Positions 1 through 6,942 are shown, numbered from the stretch's first letter. The stretch is DNA of 8,782 nt from DASXMX01 sp036495445 (GCA_036495445.1 DASXMX010000001.1:1-8782), one strand, 5' to 3'. Program-made: numbers and translations. Notes: generated by a model from the sequence alone, not told the origin.

Positions 1-207
1 GTGGGCAATTCTTCTGCGTTGATTATCGATCGCGCGATCCTCGATCTTGTCGAGATCGACGAGCAGACGCCGCTCAAGCTCGGCGTCGAAGGCCGGCGGA
101 TCGTCATCGAGCCGATGAGCGAGGAGGAAATCGAGAAGCGGTTCGGCAAGGCCGCCGACAAGGTCGAGCGTCGCTTCAGCAAGATGTTCAAGCGGCTGGC
201 AGAGTGA
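1..207 (+). CDS. AbrB/MazE-family antitoxin, 5' end cut by window edge
   Basis: This is probably the antitoxin of the toxin-antitoxin pair formed with the next gene. Such proteins bind their own promoter as swapped-hairpin dimers and neutralise the toxin through the C-terminal part. The visible 68 residues open with GNSSALIIDRAILDLVEID, the conserved core of the AbrB/SpoVT/MazE fold. A second strand (RRIVIEPMS) and a highly charged amphipathic C-terminal helix (about residues 40-68) follow, the usual toxin-contact region. The window begins with GTG, but family members normally have several residues before the GNS motif. The true start therefore probably lies upstream, and base 1 would be an internal valine codon. 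The stop at 205-207 overlaps a GAGG at 206-209 that can serve as the toxin's SD, so the two genes look translationally coupled. The fold is clear; the pairing with the toxin is inferred from position. Confidence 0.85.
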   Translation: MGNSSALIIDRAILDLVEIDEQTPLKLGVEGRRIVIEPMSEEEIEKRFGKAADKVERRFSKMFKRLAE

Positions 208-214
208 GGCGGCG

Positions 215-670
215 ATGCAGGGACCAGTCTTTCTTACGCTTGACCACGTACGCCGGCTGCACGCGCGTCAGATCGATCGCTTCGGCGGGGACCCGGGTAT
301 CCGCGACATCGACCTGATCGAGTCCGCGATCGCTCAGCCCCAGGCCGGCGGCTACGGGGTTTACTACCACAAGGACGTGGCCGAGATGGCGGCGGCGTAC
401 CTCTTCCACCTTGTGAGCAACCACGGATTCGTGGACGGCAACAAGCGAGTGGGGGCCGCTGCCGCCCTCGTCTTTCTCGAATTGAACGGCGCCGACACCG
501 ACGCAATCGATGAGAACGAACTCGAGGCGCTGACGCTCGCTGTCGCGGCAGGTGACTGCAAGGACAAAGCACAGATCGCTGAGTTCTTCCGCCGCTACAC
601 GCCCGAACAGACCGTGGAGCAAGAGGACGACGGTCAGGATGAGGACGATCAGGAGGACCAGATGGAATAG
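215..670 (+). CDS. doc: Doc-type Fic toxin (death-on-curing family)
   Basis: A Fic-fold toxin of the Doc subgroup; the characterised phage P1 Doc phosphorylates EF-Tu and stops translation. The signature HGFVDGNKRVG lies at residues 70-80. His70 is the expected catalytic residue, Asp74 and Asn76 follow, and Lys77 stands where AMPylating Fic proteins carry glycine, as in Doc. The N-terminus (FLTLDHVRRLHARQIDRFGG, residues 6-25) and the DIDLIESAIAQPQA segment (31-44) also match Doc proteins. At 151 aa it is longer than typical Doc (about 125 aa). The excess is residues 131-151, which hold 12 Asp/Glu and no Lys/Arg. The start ATG lies 7 bp after the antitoxin stop, with GAGG at 206-209 as a 5-nt-spaced SD. 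An antitoxin-first order and shared transcript are expected, with repression by the antitoxin. Kinase activity is inferred from the motif only. Confidence 0.92.
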   Translation: MQGPVFLTLDHVRRLHARQIDRFGGDPGIRDIDLIESAIAQPQAGGYGVYYHKDVAEMAAAYLFHLVSNHGFVDGNKRVGAAAALVFLELNGADTDAIDENELEALTLAVAAGDCKDKAQIAEFFRRYTPEQTVEQEDDGQDEDDQEDQME

Positions 671-852
671 AAACAGCTAAACGCGCGACCCGGGCGGGGA
701 ACAGTCGAAGGACAACATCGATGAGGAACGCAGCGAGTCCCCAATCGCGCAACGTACTCGAAACAAGCGCGTCCGATGAAATATGGCCCGATCGCCGCTT
801 GGCCCTTCGCGGATTCGACTCGTGCGATGCCCGAGCGCTAAAGTCCCCCGCC

Positions 853-1593
853 ATGCCCAACGCATTCCCCGGCTTTCCGCGCGAGGCGATCACGTTCCTG
901 AGGCAATTGCAGAAGAACAACAATCGCGAGTGGTTCCAGCCGCGGAAGGACAGGTTCCAGGCGCAGTGCATGGGGCCGATGTTGGAGCTGGTAGAGTTGC
1001 TCTGCGACGACGTCCGCAAGTTCGCGGCGGACCACGTGATCGAGCCCAAGCGGGCGGTTTACCGCATCTATCGCGATACGCGGTTCAGCAAGGACAAGAC
1101 GCCTTACAAGACGCACATGGCGGCGATGTTCCCGCGGCGGGGGCTGGGGAAGAATTCGTGCGCGGGGTTTTATTTCCACGTGTCGCCGGACGGGTGCGAG
1201 ATCGCCGGGGGGATGTACATGCCCGGGCCGGAGGAGCTGGCGGCGGTGCGCGGCGCGATCGCCGCGGATCCGGACGGATGGCGCGAATTGGTCGAGGGCA
1301 AGTCGCTCGTGAAGGCGGTCGGGCCGCTGCTGGGAGAGAAACTGTCGCGCGCGCCAGAGGGCTTCCCCGTGGATCACCCGGCGGTGGAGTATTTGCGGAT
1401 GCGACAGTGGTACTTCGACGCGTCGCTGCCCGCCGACGCCGCCTGCCGGCCCACGTTCCGCAAGGAAATCGTGCGCCGGTTCGAAGCGATGGCGCCGGTC
1501 GTCCACTGGCTCAACGGCGCGGTGATCGCCGCGACCCGCGAGTCGGGCGTTGAGCCCGACCCGATCCCGCGCAGGCCCGAACCGATGTTCTAG
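853..1593 (+). CDS. DUF2461 domain-containing protein
   Basis: A 246-aa member of the DUF2461 (TIGR02453) family, widespread in bacteria and without an established biochemical function to my knowledge. The hallmarks are an N-terminal FPGFPREAITFLRQLQKNNNREWF-type block (residues 5-28), RIYRDTRFSKDKTPYKTHMA (71-90), and FYFHVSPDGCEIAGGMYMPG (106-125). Late in the protein is the LRMRQWYFDASLP segment. I see no signal peptide or membrane helix, so it is probably cytoplasmic. The frame stays open up to an ATG at 721 that has GAAGGA (707-712) at 8-nt spacing. The extra 44 residues do not resemble the family, however, and only about two thirds of their third codon positions are G/C, clearly below the body. 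I therefore prefer ATG 853, which is followed immediately by the conserved block but has no SD. The gene stands alone, with 182 bp upstream and 210 bp downstream free of other genes. Confidence 0.85.
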   Translation: MPNAFPGFPREAITFLRQLQKNNNREWFQPRKDRFQAQCMGPMLELVELLCDDVRKFAADHVIEPKRAVYRIYRDTRFSKDKTPYKTHMAAMFPRRGLGKNSCAGFYFHVSPDGCEIAGGMYMPGPEELAAVRGAIAADPDGWRELVEGKSLVKAVGPLLGEKLSRAPEGFPVDHPAVEYLRMRQWYFDASLPADAACRPTFRKEIVRRFEAMAPVVHWLNGAVIAATRESGVEPDPIPRRPEPMF

Positions 1594-1792
1594 AGCGGAT
1601 CTACCGGACCCGGGGCGGCGCAGGAACGCGGGCTTTTCGTCGAACGGCGGCCGCCGCGCTCTGCCCCGGCTTGTGCGGCGCTCGTCATGCACGAGGGGCA
1701 CAATCGCGCAGGGCAGCCTTGCTGCCTTCCCGCCTTCGCGTTGTCGTCGTTCGCTTTGACTTATCGATCGTCCATCAGCATGCTGGTCGGCT

Positions 1793-1798
1793 GGGAGG
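1793..1798 (+). promoter_or_regulatory. Shine-Dalgarno site of the methyltransferase gene
   Basis: GGGAGG lies 5 nt before the ATG at 1804. It selects this start over the in-frame ATGs at 1687 and 1780, neither of which has a comparable purine block. The peptide between 1687 and 1803 does not resemble a methyltransferase N-terminus. Confidence 0.7.
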
Positions 1799-1803
1799 AT
1801 CAA

Positions 1804-2595
1804 ATGCCTGCTGGGGTTGAAGAGACAGATCGGGCCCAATTGCCGGGGCTTCGGCCGAACAATCGGTATTTGCTCGAATGGATGCGCCGGGGGACTGGCC
1901 CGGGGTTCCGCGCGATGGATTACGGGTGCGGGGACGGGGCGCTGGTGTTTTCCGCCCGGGCGGAAGGGATCGACGCCTACGGCGCCGAGACCTATTACGA
2001 CGGCGCCCGGCCGGAGGACCTGGCGCTGGTCAGGCAGTTCGATCCGCAGACGCAGTACGTTCGGCAGATCATCGAGGGCCGGCTGCCGTTCGAAGACGGG
2101 TTCTTCGACCTGATCGTCGCCAACCAGGTGTTCGAGCACATTCACGACCTGGCGTTTACCGCGCGGGAACTGCATCGCGTCATGCGGCCCGGCGGCCGTC
2201 TCGTCAGCCTCTTCCCCACCCGGCAGGTCATCCGGGAGGGGCACCTCGCGGTGCCGCTGATCCACCACTTTCCCAAGGGGCGGCTCCGCCGGGGCTATTA
2301 CAGGGTCGCGCGCAAAGTGCTCCGCCGGGCGGCGCGGGTGAACTGGGGCGAAGGCGAGGCCGGCATCGACAAGGCGTTCTGGTTTCTCGACACCCACACC
2401 TGTTACCGCAGCATTCGGCAGGTGCGCGAGATCTTCCAGCCCGTCTTCACCCAGGTGCGGTTCATCGAACCGCATTGGCTGGCGTACCGCCTGCCGCGAC
2501 TGGCGAAGCTCAAGCCTCTCCCCGGCGCCAAAGCCGCCGCCACCGCCTTCGCCCGCTACGCCGCGGGAACGGTGCTGCTGGCGACGAAGGGGTGA
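1804..2595 (+). CDS. Class I SAM-dependent methyltransferase
   Basis: A 263-aa Rossmann-fold methyltransferase of the Methyltransf_11 type, transferring a methyl group from S-adenosylmethionine to an unknown substrate. Motif I is AMDYGCGDGALVF (about residues 37-49), the glycine-rich SAM loop. An acidic residue in YGAETY (Glu62) is placed to bind the ribose hydroxyls. FDLIVANQVFEHI (101-113) is the post-I/motif II strand, and MRPGGRLVSLFPTR (127-140) is motif III. The C-terminal 120 residues are basic and carry a WFLDTHTCYRS segment that probably shapes the acceptor site. No membrane helix is evident. The start is set by the SD at 1793-1798. The gene converges on the polysaccharide cluster, with stops 4 bp apart. 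A sugar or lipid-carrier acceptor is possible from location, but the opposite strand argues against co-transcription. The fold is certain; the substrate is unknown. Confidence 0.88.
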   Translation: MPAGVEETDRAQLPGLRPNNRYLLEWMRRGTGPGFRAMDYGCGDGALVFSARAEGIDAYGAETYYDGARPEDLALVRQFDPQTQYVRQIIEGRLPFEDGFFDLIVANQVFEHIHDLAFTARELHRVMRPGGRLVSLFPTRQVIREGHLAVPLIHHFPKGRLRRGYYRVARKVLRRAARVNWGEGEAGIDKAFWFLDTHTCYRSIRQVREIFQPVFTQVRFIEPHWLAYRLPRLAKLKPLPGAKAAATAFARYAAGTVLLATKG

Positions 2596-2599
2596 GGAG

Positions 2600-4135
2600 T
2601 TATCGCAAGCCCCGCCCCCAGGGCGTGAGCGTCAGTCCGTTGACGCCGTCCCGGCGATCGGGACCAGAATTCGGAGATGAAGGGGCCGATTCGTCCGCGG
2701 GCGGCGTGGCGCGCGCTCGGGGCTGACCGGCGTCGACGGCGGGAAACACGGCGGGCCAGACGGTGAACAGGCCCAGCGCCAGCCAGATTGGCAGCAACTG
2801 GTTGTAGCTGGTCGTGACGGTGACGCCGACGAGCCAGACGACGAAGATCGCGGCGAAGACGAGGCTCATCCGGCTCGCCCGCCAGGCGCGCCAGACCGAG
2901 GCGCCGACCCACGCCAGGGCGATGCCGCCGATCACGCCCGATTCGTAGAGGTAGCCGAGCAGGACACTCCAGACGGCCTCAAGGCCCGCGCGGGCGCTGA
3001 TCGCCGGCCCGGATTGCCCGATGCCCATGCCGAAGATGACCGTCGGCAGGTCGGTCCCGAGCCACATCCGCAGCCCGACGACCAGAGAGTAGGACCGGTC
3101 CACCCACGATTCGTTGGTGCCGGTCGCCCCGGCAACACGGTCGCCCAGGGCCAGCACCGTCAGCCCGATCGCCAGCGGCAGGACGACGCCGAACACGGCC
3201 AGCGTCGCCAGAAAGTTCCGCGGCGTCGCGCGGGCCTTCTTCAGCCACAGCGCCCCGAAGAGGACCACGACCGCCAGCGTGATCATCGCGTGGCCCGAGC
3301 GGGAGGAGATGATCAGCAGCAGCGAGCCGACGGTCGCGGTAGTGAACAGCCACCGCTGCCACCGCGCCGGCCGGGCCGGGAAGCGGATCAATCCGCACAG
3401 CTCGGCCGTCCAGAGCAGCACCCAAGGCGCCAGTGAGCTGCTCATCGCCGACGGCTCGGGAAAGAGCCCGAAGGGCCGCTGTTCGTAGCGGACCATGTCG
3501 CGGGCCTGCATTTCGACGCTGAGGAACGACGGGTTAACGTAAAGCGACAGCAGCGGCAGCTCGCCCCCGTTGAGGAAGACGTACTCCTGCCAGCACCCCA
3601 CCGCCACGTGCAGGAGGGCGGCGAGAGCGATGCCGGTCAGGATCGGCATCAGGTATCGCGGCGCGTAGAGCTGGGCCGGCAGGAGCGTCAACAGCGGCAG
3701 CGCCCACATCAGCAGCGTCTTGAGCGAAACGTCCAGCCCCGCCTGGCCGGTGACGGCCACCTTGGCCGCGGACACGGCCAGCGGAACGAGGAGCACCAGG
3801 GCCACGTAAAACGGCTTGCCCTTCCACGGCGTCAGCGCGACCGGCACGAGCAACAGCAAGGTGAGCAGCGTGCCGAACTGGATCGCCGAGTTGTTTCCCG
3901 CGGGGATTGCGGGATACGGCAGGAACGCGAGAAACCCCAGGGCGAACGCCGCGGCGACGTGCCACCGCTCGCGTGAATGAAGCCCGGCGGGCATTCTCTC
4001 CCTCCCCCGGTATTCCGGGGGAGGGTTGGGGAGGGGGTTCCGTCGAGAAGTGTACTGGCGCGAACCCCCTCCCTCCCCCGGAGTACCGGGGGAGGGAAAT
4101 GAGGGCAGGTCGCGGGATGAACCGCGCGCGCTCAT
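2600..4135 (-). CDS. O-antigen ligase/Wzy polymerase-like membrane protein
   Basis: A polytopic inner-membrane protein, probably the polysaccharide polymerase or ligase that joins lipid-linked repeat units at the periplasmic face. From ATG 3994 (464 aa) I count about twelve hydrophobic segments between residues 11 and 417. Conserved-looking blocks are RPFGLFPEPSAMSSS (173-187), SSRSGH (230-235) and a loop RSYSLVVGLRMWL...FGMGIGQSG (about 300-327), comparable to the Wzy_C periplasmic loop. The hydrophilic C-terminal 45 residues are Pro/Ser/Arg-rich. Two starts compete. ATG 4135 overlaps the upstream gene's stop as ATGA and has GGAG at 4143-4146 with 7-nt spacing, but it forces 47 residues that are largely encoded by the palindromic repeat. 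ATG 3994 sits 11 residues before the first membrane helix and takes its SD from that repeat. The coordinates give the longer frame. These families diverge quickly, so ligase versus polymerase cannot be decided here. Confidence 0.82.
   Translation of the reverse strand: MSARGSSRDLPSFPSPGTPGEGGGSRQYTSRRNPLPNPPPEYRGRERMPAGLHSRERWHVAAAFALGFLAFLPYPAIPAGNNSAIQFGTLLTLLLLVPVALTPWKGKPFYVALVLLVPLAVSAAKVAVTGQAGLDVSLKTLLMWALPLLTLLPAQLYAPRYLMPILTGIALAALLHVAVGCWQEYVFLNGGELPLLSLYVNPSFLSVEMQARDMVRYEQRPFGLFPEPSAMSSSLAPWVLLWTAELCGLIRFPARPARWQRWLFTTATVGSLLLIISSRSGHAMITLAVVVLFGALWLKKARATPRNFLATLAVFGVVLPLAIGLTVLALGDRVAGATGTNESWVDRSYSLVVGLRMWLGTDLPTVIFGMGIGQSGPAISARAGLEAVWSVLLGYLYESGVIGGIALAWVGASVWRAWRASRMSLVFAAIFVVWLVGVTVTTSYNQLLPIWLALGLFTVWPAVFPAVDAGQPRARATPPADESAPSSPNSGPDRRDGVNGLTLTPWGRGLR
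4000..4005 (-). promoter_or_regulatory. Repeat-derived Shine-Dalgarno for internal start 3994
   Basis: Read on the - strand, the outer arm of the first palindrome gives GGAGGG, with GGAGG ending 6 nt before ATG 3994 (spacer GAGAGA). The ribosome-binding site is therefore part of an 11-bp hairpin arm. If this start is used, folding of the hairpin would hide it. Confidence 0.5.
4017..4037 (+). other. Potential G-quadruplex motif
   Basis: Four G-runs of 5, 3, 4 and 5 bases are separated by loops A, TT and A, which fits the canonical G3+N1-7 rule with very short loops. The motif is on the + strand, the template strand of the polysaccharide cluster. It would form in DNA rather than in the cluster's mRNA. 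It lies inside the first copy of the palindromic element. Confidence 0.55.
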
Positions 4136-5325
4136 CGTTCCACTCCGGCCAGCACCGGGGCGGGGGCCATCCCGTACCCGGCGAGGGTGGCCTCGGCGGC
4201 GGCGGACCAGGAGTAGCGCCGCCGGGCGGCGCGGATCTGGGCCGCGAGGTCCCCGTGTGGGACGTGGTCAAACAGCCGCCTCACCGCCGACGCCAGCCCG
4301 TGCGGCGTCAGGTCGTCGAACGTCGTGCCGATCTCGAATTCCCCAAACAAGTCGCGCAGCCCGCCGACTTCGCTGGCGACCACCGGCATCTCGTGCGCCA
4401 GCGCCAGGAAGACCACGCCGCTCTGGGCCATGAACTTTCGCGTGTAGGGCAGCACGATCGCGCTGTGGGCGGCGAGGAGCGGGCCGACCTCGGCCTCGGG
4501 CGTGAACCGCAGCCGCACGTCCACCGCCATCCCGCGGTCCCGCAGCCGCTGCACCTGCGGCGTGATCACGCCGTTGTAGTAGTCGTAGTCGCCCGTCTCC
4601 CCGGCGACGGTGATGCTGTAGCCGGGCAATTCCTCGGCCGCCTGCAGCAGCAGATCGAGGCCCTTGTTGCGGCGGATGGTGCCGAAGAACAGCAACCGCT
4701 TCCACCGCAGCCGCTCTTCCACCGTCGGCACCTCGACGGGCCGGTCGACCGTCCATGTCCCGTGCGGGGAGACGTGGATCGGCGGGTGAGATTTGCCGAG
4801 CAGTTCGGCCAGTTCGCCCGCGAGCCGCTCGGTGTGGACGAACAGCCCGTCGCACATCCGCCATGACTGGTGGTTCCAGTGATCCATCAACCGTTTGGGC
4901 ACGCCGGGCGGGTAATCGTGGGGACGAAGGTTGTGGACGGTGTAATAAATCCGCCGGCCCGAAGCCTTGAGCGCGCCGAAGAGCCGGCGGGCCAGCCAGG
5001 GCTTGTATTCCTGGAAGTGGACGCCAGTGACGTCGGGCCGGGTCTTCAACCAATTGAGCAGCGTCCGCTCGCGGCGCGGGTAGTGGAGGGCGCGGCTGAC
5101 GGCCCAGCCGATCGGCGTGCGGAACTGCTTGCGGTGCCGCAGCCGCGGAAGGATCGCGTGGATGGGGTAGGCATCAGTCCTGAATTCGTCGGCCAGGTCG
5201 TCGCTGGTGACCAGCTCGAACCGCCGGTCGGCGTCGGCGTGGCGGGCCAGCGCGGTCATCAGCTCCCGCGTGTACAGCGCGTGCCCGCCGCTGGCGGACG
5301 GAGTATACATGCAGATGCAGCCCAT
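4132..5325 (-). CDS. GT4-family (GT-B fold) glycosyltransferase
   Basis: A cytoplasmic glycosyltransferase predicted to move a sugar from a nucleotide-sugar donor onto the growing lipid-linked glycan. From ATG 5325 it has 397 residues. The N-terminal Rossmann domain opens with CICMYTPSASGGHALYT and the acceptor-side GGH (13-15). YYTVHNLRPHDYPPG (127-141) and SPHGTW (186-191) follow. The C-terminal donor domain starts at LLFFGTIRRNKGLDLLLQAA (211-230). The donor-binding stretch YTRKFMAQSGVVFLALAHE...PVVASEVGGL (294-323) is typical of GT4, but where many members have the first Glu of EX7E this one has a QSG variant. An in-frame ATG at 5355 adds ten residues with lower third-position G/C. Neither start has an SD; I chose 5325 because the first beta strand begins at once. 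The stop overlaps the possible polymerase start, and the flippase ends 116 bp upstream. Sugar specificity is unknown. Confidence 0.88.
   Translation of the reverse strand: MGCICMYTPSASGGHALYTRELMTALARHADADRRFELVTSDDLADEFRTDAYPIHAILPRLRHRKQFRTPIGWAVSRALHYPRRERTLLNWLKTRPDVTGVHFQEYKPWLARRLFGALKASGRRIYYTVHNLRPHDYPPGVPKRLMDHWNHQSWRMCDGLFVHTERLAGELAELLGKSHPPIHVSPHGTWTVDRPVEVPTVEERLRWKRLLFFGTIRRNKGLDLLLQAAEELPGYSITVAGETGDYDYYNGVITPQVQRLRDRGMAVDVRLRFTPEAEVGPLLAAHSAIVLPYTRKFMAQSGVVFLALAHEMPVVASEVGGLRDLFGEFEIGTTFDDLTPHGLASAVRRLFDHVPHGDLAAQIRAARRRYSWSAAAEATLAGYGMAPAPVLAGVER
4143..4146 (-). promoter_or_regulatory. Shine-Dalgarno candidate for polymerase start 4135
   Basis: GGAG lies 7 nt upstream of the ATG at 4133-4135, within the last codons of the glycosyltransferase gene. 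With the ATGA stop/start overlap it forms a classical translational-coupling arrangement. This is the main argument for the longer polymerase frame. Confidence 0.45.
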
Positions 5326-5441
5326 AGGATTCTGTCGCCCGAATGCCCGCCGCATCGGTGGCGGTTAGTGCCGCTAGGTGAACAAATCGCGGAGCAAGGG
5401 GTCGCCAGACGATCTGTTTATCTCAATGCCCGGCCACGTGT

Positions 5442-6935
5442 TCACGATGCCGTCGCGGTGACGCCCTCGACGACGCCAGTGGCTGGCGTCGCGCCGCGTC
5501 CCTGCCATCCCAATCTTCGGCTAACGAACGTTCGCGCATCATGGAAGTTGAGGCAGGCCATCACCGCGGCATAGACACCGCCGCCCAGGATGACCTGCGC
5601 CGCCAGGGCGACCGCCCCGCGCTGGCCGCGGAGGGCCAGCAGCACGGCCGCCATCGCGGCGCTGCCGGCGAGGATGCGGGCGAAGTCCTTCATCGGGAAC
5701 GGCAGCGCGAAGTGGCGTCGCCCGTACGCCGCGGTCAGCACCATCGAGATCAGGTACGCGATCACCGACGCCCCCGCCGCCCCGATCACGCCGAACGGCC
5801 GGATCATCACCAGGTTCAACACGACGTTGATGGCCGCGGCGATCAGCACGATCCAGACCTGGTGGATCGTCCGGTGAGCGAACTGGAACGCCGAGTCAAG
5901 GTGATATGCCTTGTACCCGGCCAGGAACGTGCCCAGCGCGATGATCGGGATGATCCGTGCGGCTTCCGCGCGGAACTCCTTGCCGAGGAAGCAATGGCTG
6001 ATGTTGCCGGCCAGCAGCGCCAGCCCGACGACTGCCGGCACCCCGACCGCCAGCAGGAGCGAGGCGTTGTGCCGCATCTGGGCGCGGGCGGCTTCGGGGC
6101 CCTGGTGCTCGTAGGCGCGGATCGCCAGCGGCAGGATCGCCAGCGAGATCGACATCATCAGCAGCGTGAGCGTCTGGCTGGTGAAGTCGACCGCGGCGGC
6201 GTAGATGCCGGCCGGGCCGGTGCCCAGGAAGCCGGCGATGAGGTATCGGTCGGAACTGCTGATCACGATCGCCAACGCGACGGTCAAAGAGAGCGGAATC
6301 CCGTACCGGCAAACCATCGCGAGGGTCGGCAAGTCGATGCTCAGCCGCGTGCCGCGCCAGCCGCGGCCGAAGGCATACAGGCCGGGAAGGAAGTTGCCCG
6401 CGGCCATGCCCAGCAGCGGCCCCCACCAGCCCAGGCCCAGCAGGATCAGGCCTGCTCCCAGCCCGGTGGTCAACACCGCGCGGGACAGTTGCAGCATCAT
6501 GTAATAGCGGGGCCGGATGCTCGCCCGGGCCTCTTCGCAAAACAGCTCGAAGGTGGGCTGTACGGCCGTGACCAGCCAGCAAACCCCGGCGACCGCCCGC
6601 CACGCGTGGGCCGCCGGGATGACCCAGACGCCCGCGACGATCAACGCGCCAACCGCGACGAGGAGGAGCTGACATGTCAGCAGAGTGGATTTGAGCTTGC
6701 GGGGCTCCCCCTTTGCGGCCGGGAGGTATCGCACGAACGACAGCCGCAGCCATTGGAACGCCAGCGCGTTGATCAGCCCCGCCGTGGTGGTGACCAGCGT
6801 GTAGTTCCCGTACCCGTCCGGGTCCAAAAGCCGGGTGAACAGCGGAATCGCCAGGAACGAGATGATCCCAGGCACCCCGCGGGCCAGCAGGTACGCCGCC
6901 GCGTGACGGACTACGTTGTGCGAACCTTTATGCAT
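5442..6935 (-). CDS. Wzx-like oligosaccharide flippase (MVF/MOP superfamily)
   Basis: A 497-aa inner-membrane protein likely to flip undecaprenyl-diphosphate-linked glycan units to the periplasmic face. It has about 12-14 hydrophobic segments across its length. Family-like landmarks are an N-terminal AAYLLARGVPGIISFLAIPLFTRLLDPDGYGNYTLV block (13-48), SSSDRYLIAGFLGTGPAGIYAA (226-247), and NVVLNLVMIRPFGVIGAAGAS (370-390). These are the usual positions in polysaccharide-biosynthesis flippases. The final 25 residues are a polar, Thr/Ala/Gly-rich tail. ATG 6935 is the only reasonable start: a TGA in the same frame lies at 6939-6941, and the conserved region begins about ten residues in. No SD is visible, and a terminator-like hairpin ends 7 bp upstream. 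Expression probably depends on read-through or on a promoter in or before that hairpin. The family call is firm; the cargo is inferred from neighbours. Confidence 0.9.
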   Translation of the reverse strand: MHKGSHNVVRHAAAYLLARGVPGIISFLAIPLFTRLLDPDGYGNYTLVTTTAGLINALAFQWLRLSFVRYLPAAKGEPRKLKSTLLTCQLLLVAVGALIVAGVWVIPAAHAWRAVAGVCWLVTAVQPTFELFCEEARASIRPRYYMMLQLSRAVLTTGLGAGLILLGLGWWGPLLGMAAGNFLPGLYAFGRGWRGTRLSIDLPTLAMVCRYGIPLSLTVALAIVISSSDRYLIAGFLGTGPAGIYAAAVDFTSQTLTLLMMSISLAILPLAIRAYEHQGPEAARAQMRHNASLLLAVGVPAVVGLALLAGNISHCFLGKEFRAEAARIIPIIALGTFLAGYKAYHLDSAFQFAHRTIHQVWIVLIAAAINVVLNLVMIRPFGVIGAAGASVIAYLISMVLTAAYGRRHFALPFPMKDFARILAGSAAMAAVLLALRGQRGAVALAAQVILGGGVYAAVMACLNFHDARTFVSRRLGWQGRGATPATGVVEGVTATAS

Positions 6936-6942
6936 GGGTCAC

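Larger units (their letters stand above)
3991..4106. repeat. Inverted pair of a G/C-rich palindromic element
   Basis: There are two perfect hairpins with identical 11-bp arms, CCCTCCCCCGG and CCGGGGGAGGG. The first is at 4000-4010/4015-4025 with loop TATT, and the second at 4071-4081/4086-4096 with loop AGTA. The flanks show that the second is a reverse-complement copy of the first: each hairpin has an AGGGGGTTC block on its inner side. The copies thus lie head to head around a 21-nt centre, and GGGAGGGGGTTC (4029-4040) pairs with GAACCCCCTCCC (4062-4073). Copy 2 lacks about five bases present in copy 1. Very similar C/G-rich palindromes are, as I recall, dispersed in planctomycete genomes and often appear in predicted proteins as SPGTPGEG or PPPEYRGRE peptides. 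The frame encodes both here. It could equally be a mobile miniature repeat or a structural RNA element. Confidence 0.9.

Noticed and set aside
721..852. N-terminal extension of the DUF2461 protein from ATG 721, which has a GAAGGA at 8-nt spacing
   Set aside because: The 44 residues have lower third-position G/C, show no resemblance to the family, and the conserved block starts directly after ATG 853. Kept only as an alternative start.
1712..1726. Small hairpin GGCAGC-CTT-GCTGCC downstream of the DUF2461 gene
   Set aside because: There are only six pairs, with no T-run after it and more than 100 bp from the stop codon, so it is not a credible terminator.
1756..1784. Possible sigma70 promoter TTGACT-17 nt-CATGCT before the methyltransferase gene
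   Set aside because: The -10 element matches only half of TATAAT, and the transcript would begin almost at the SD. It is too weak to list as a feature.
838..2475. A 545-codon open frame on the - strand across the DUF2461 and methyltransferase genes
   Set aside because: It is antisense to two genes with clear family motifs, its product is Arg/Pro/His-rich without any recognisable domain, and such shadow frames are expected at this GC content.
5356..5441. Spacer between the flippase and glycosyltransferase genes, examined for a promoter or terminator
   Set aside because: It contains a CACGTG palindrome and some AT-richer bases, but no paired -35/-10 boxes or hairpin with a T-run.
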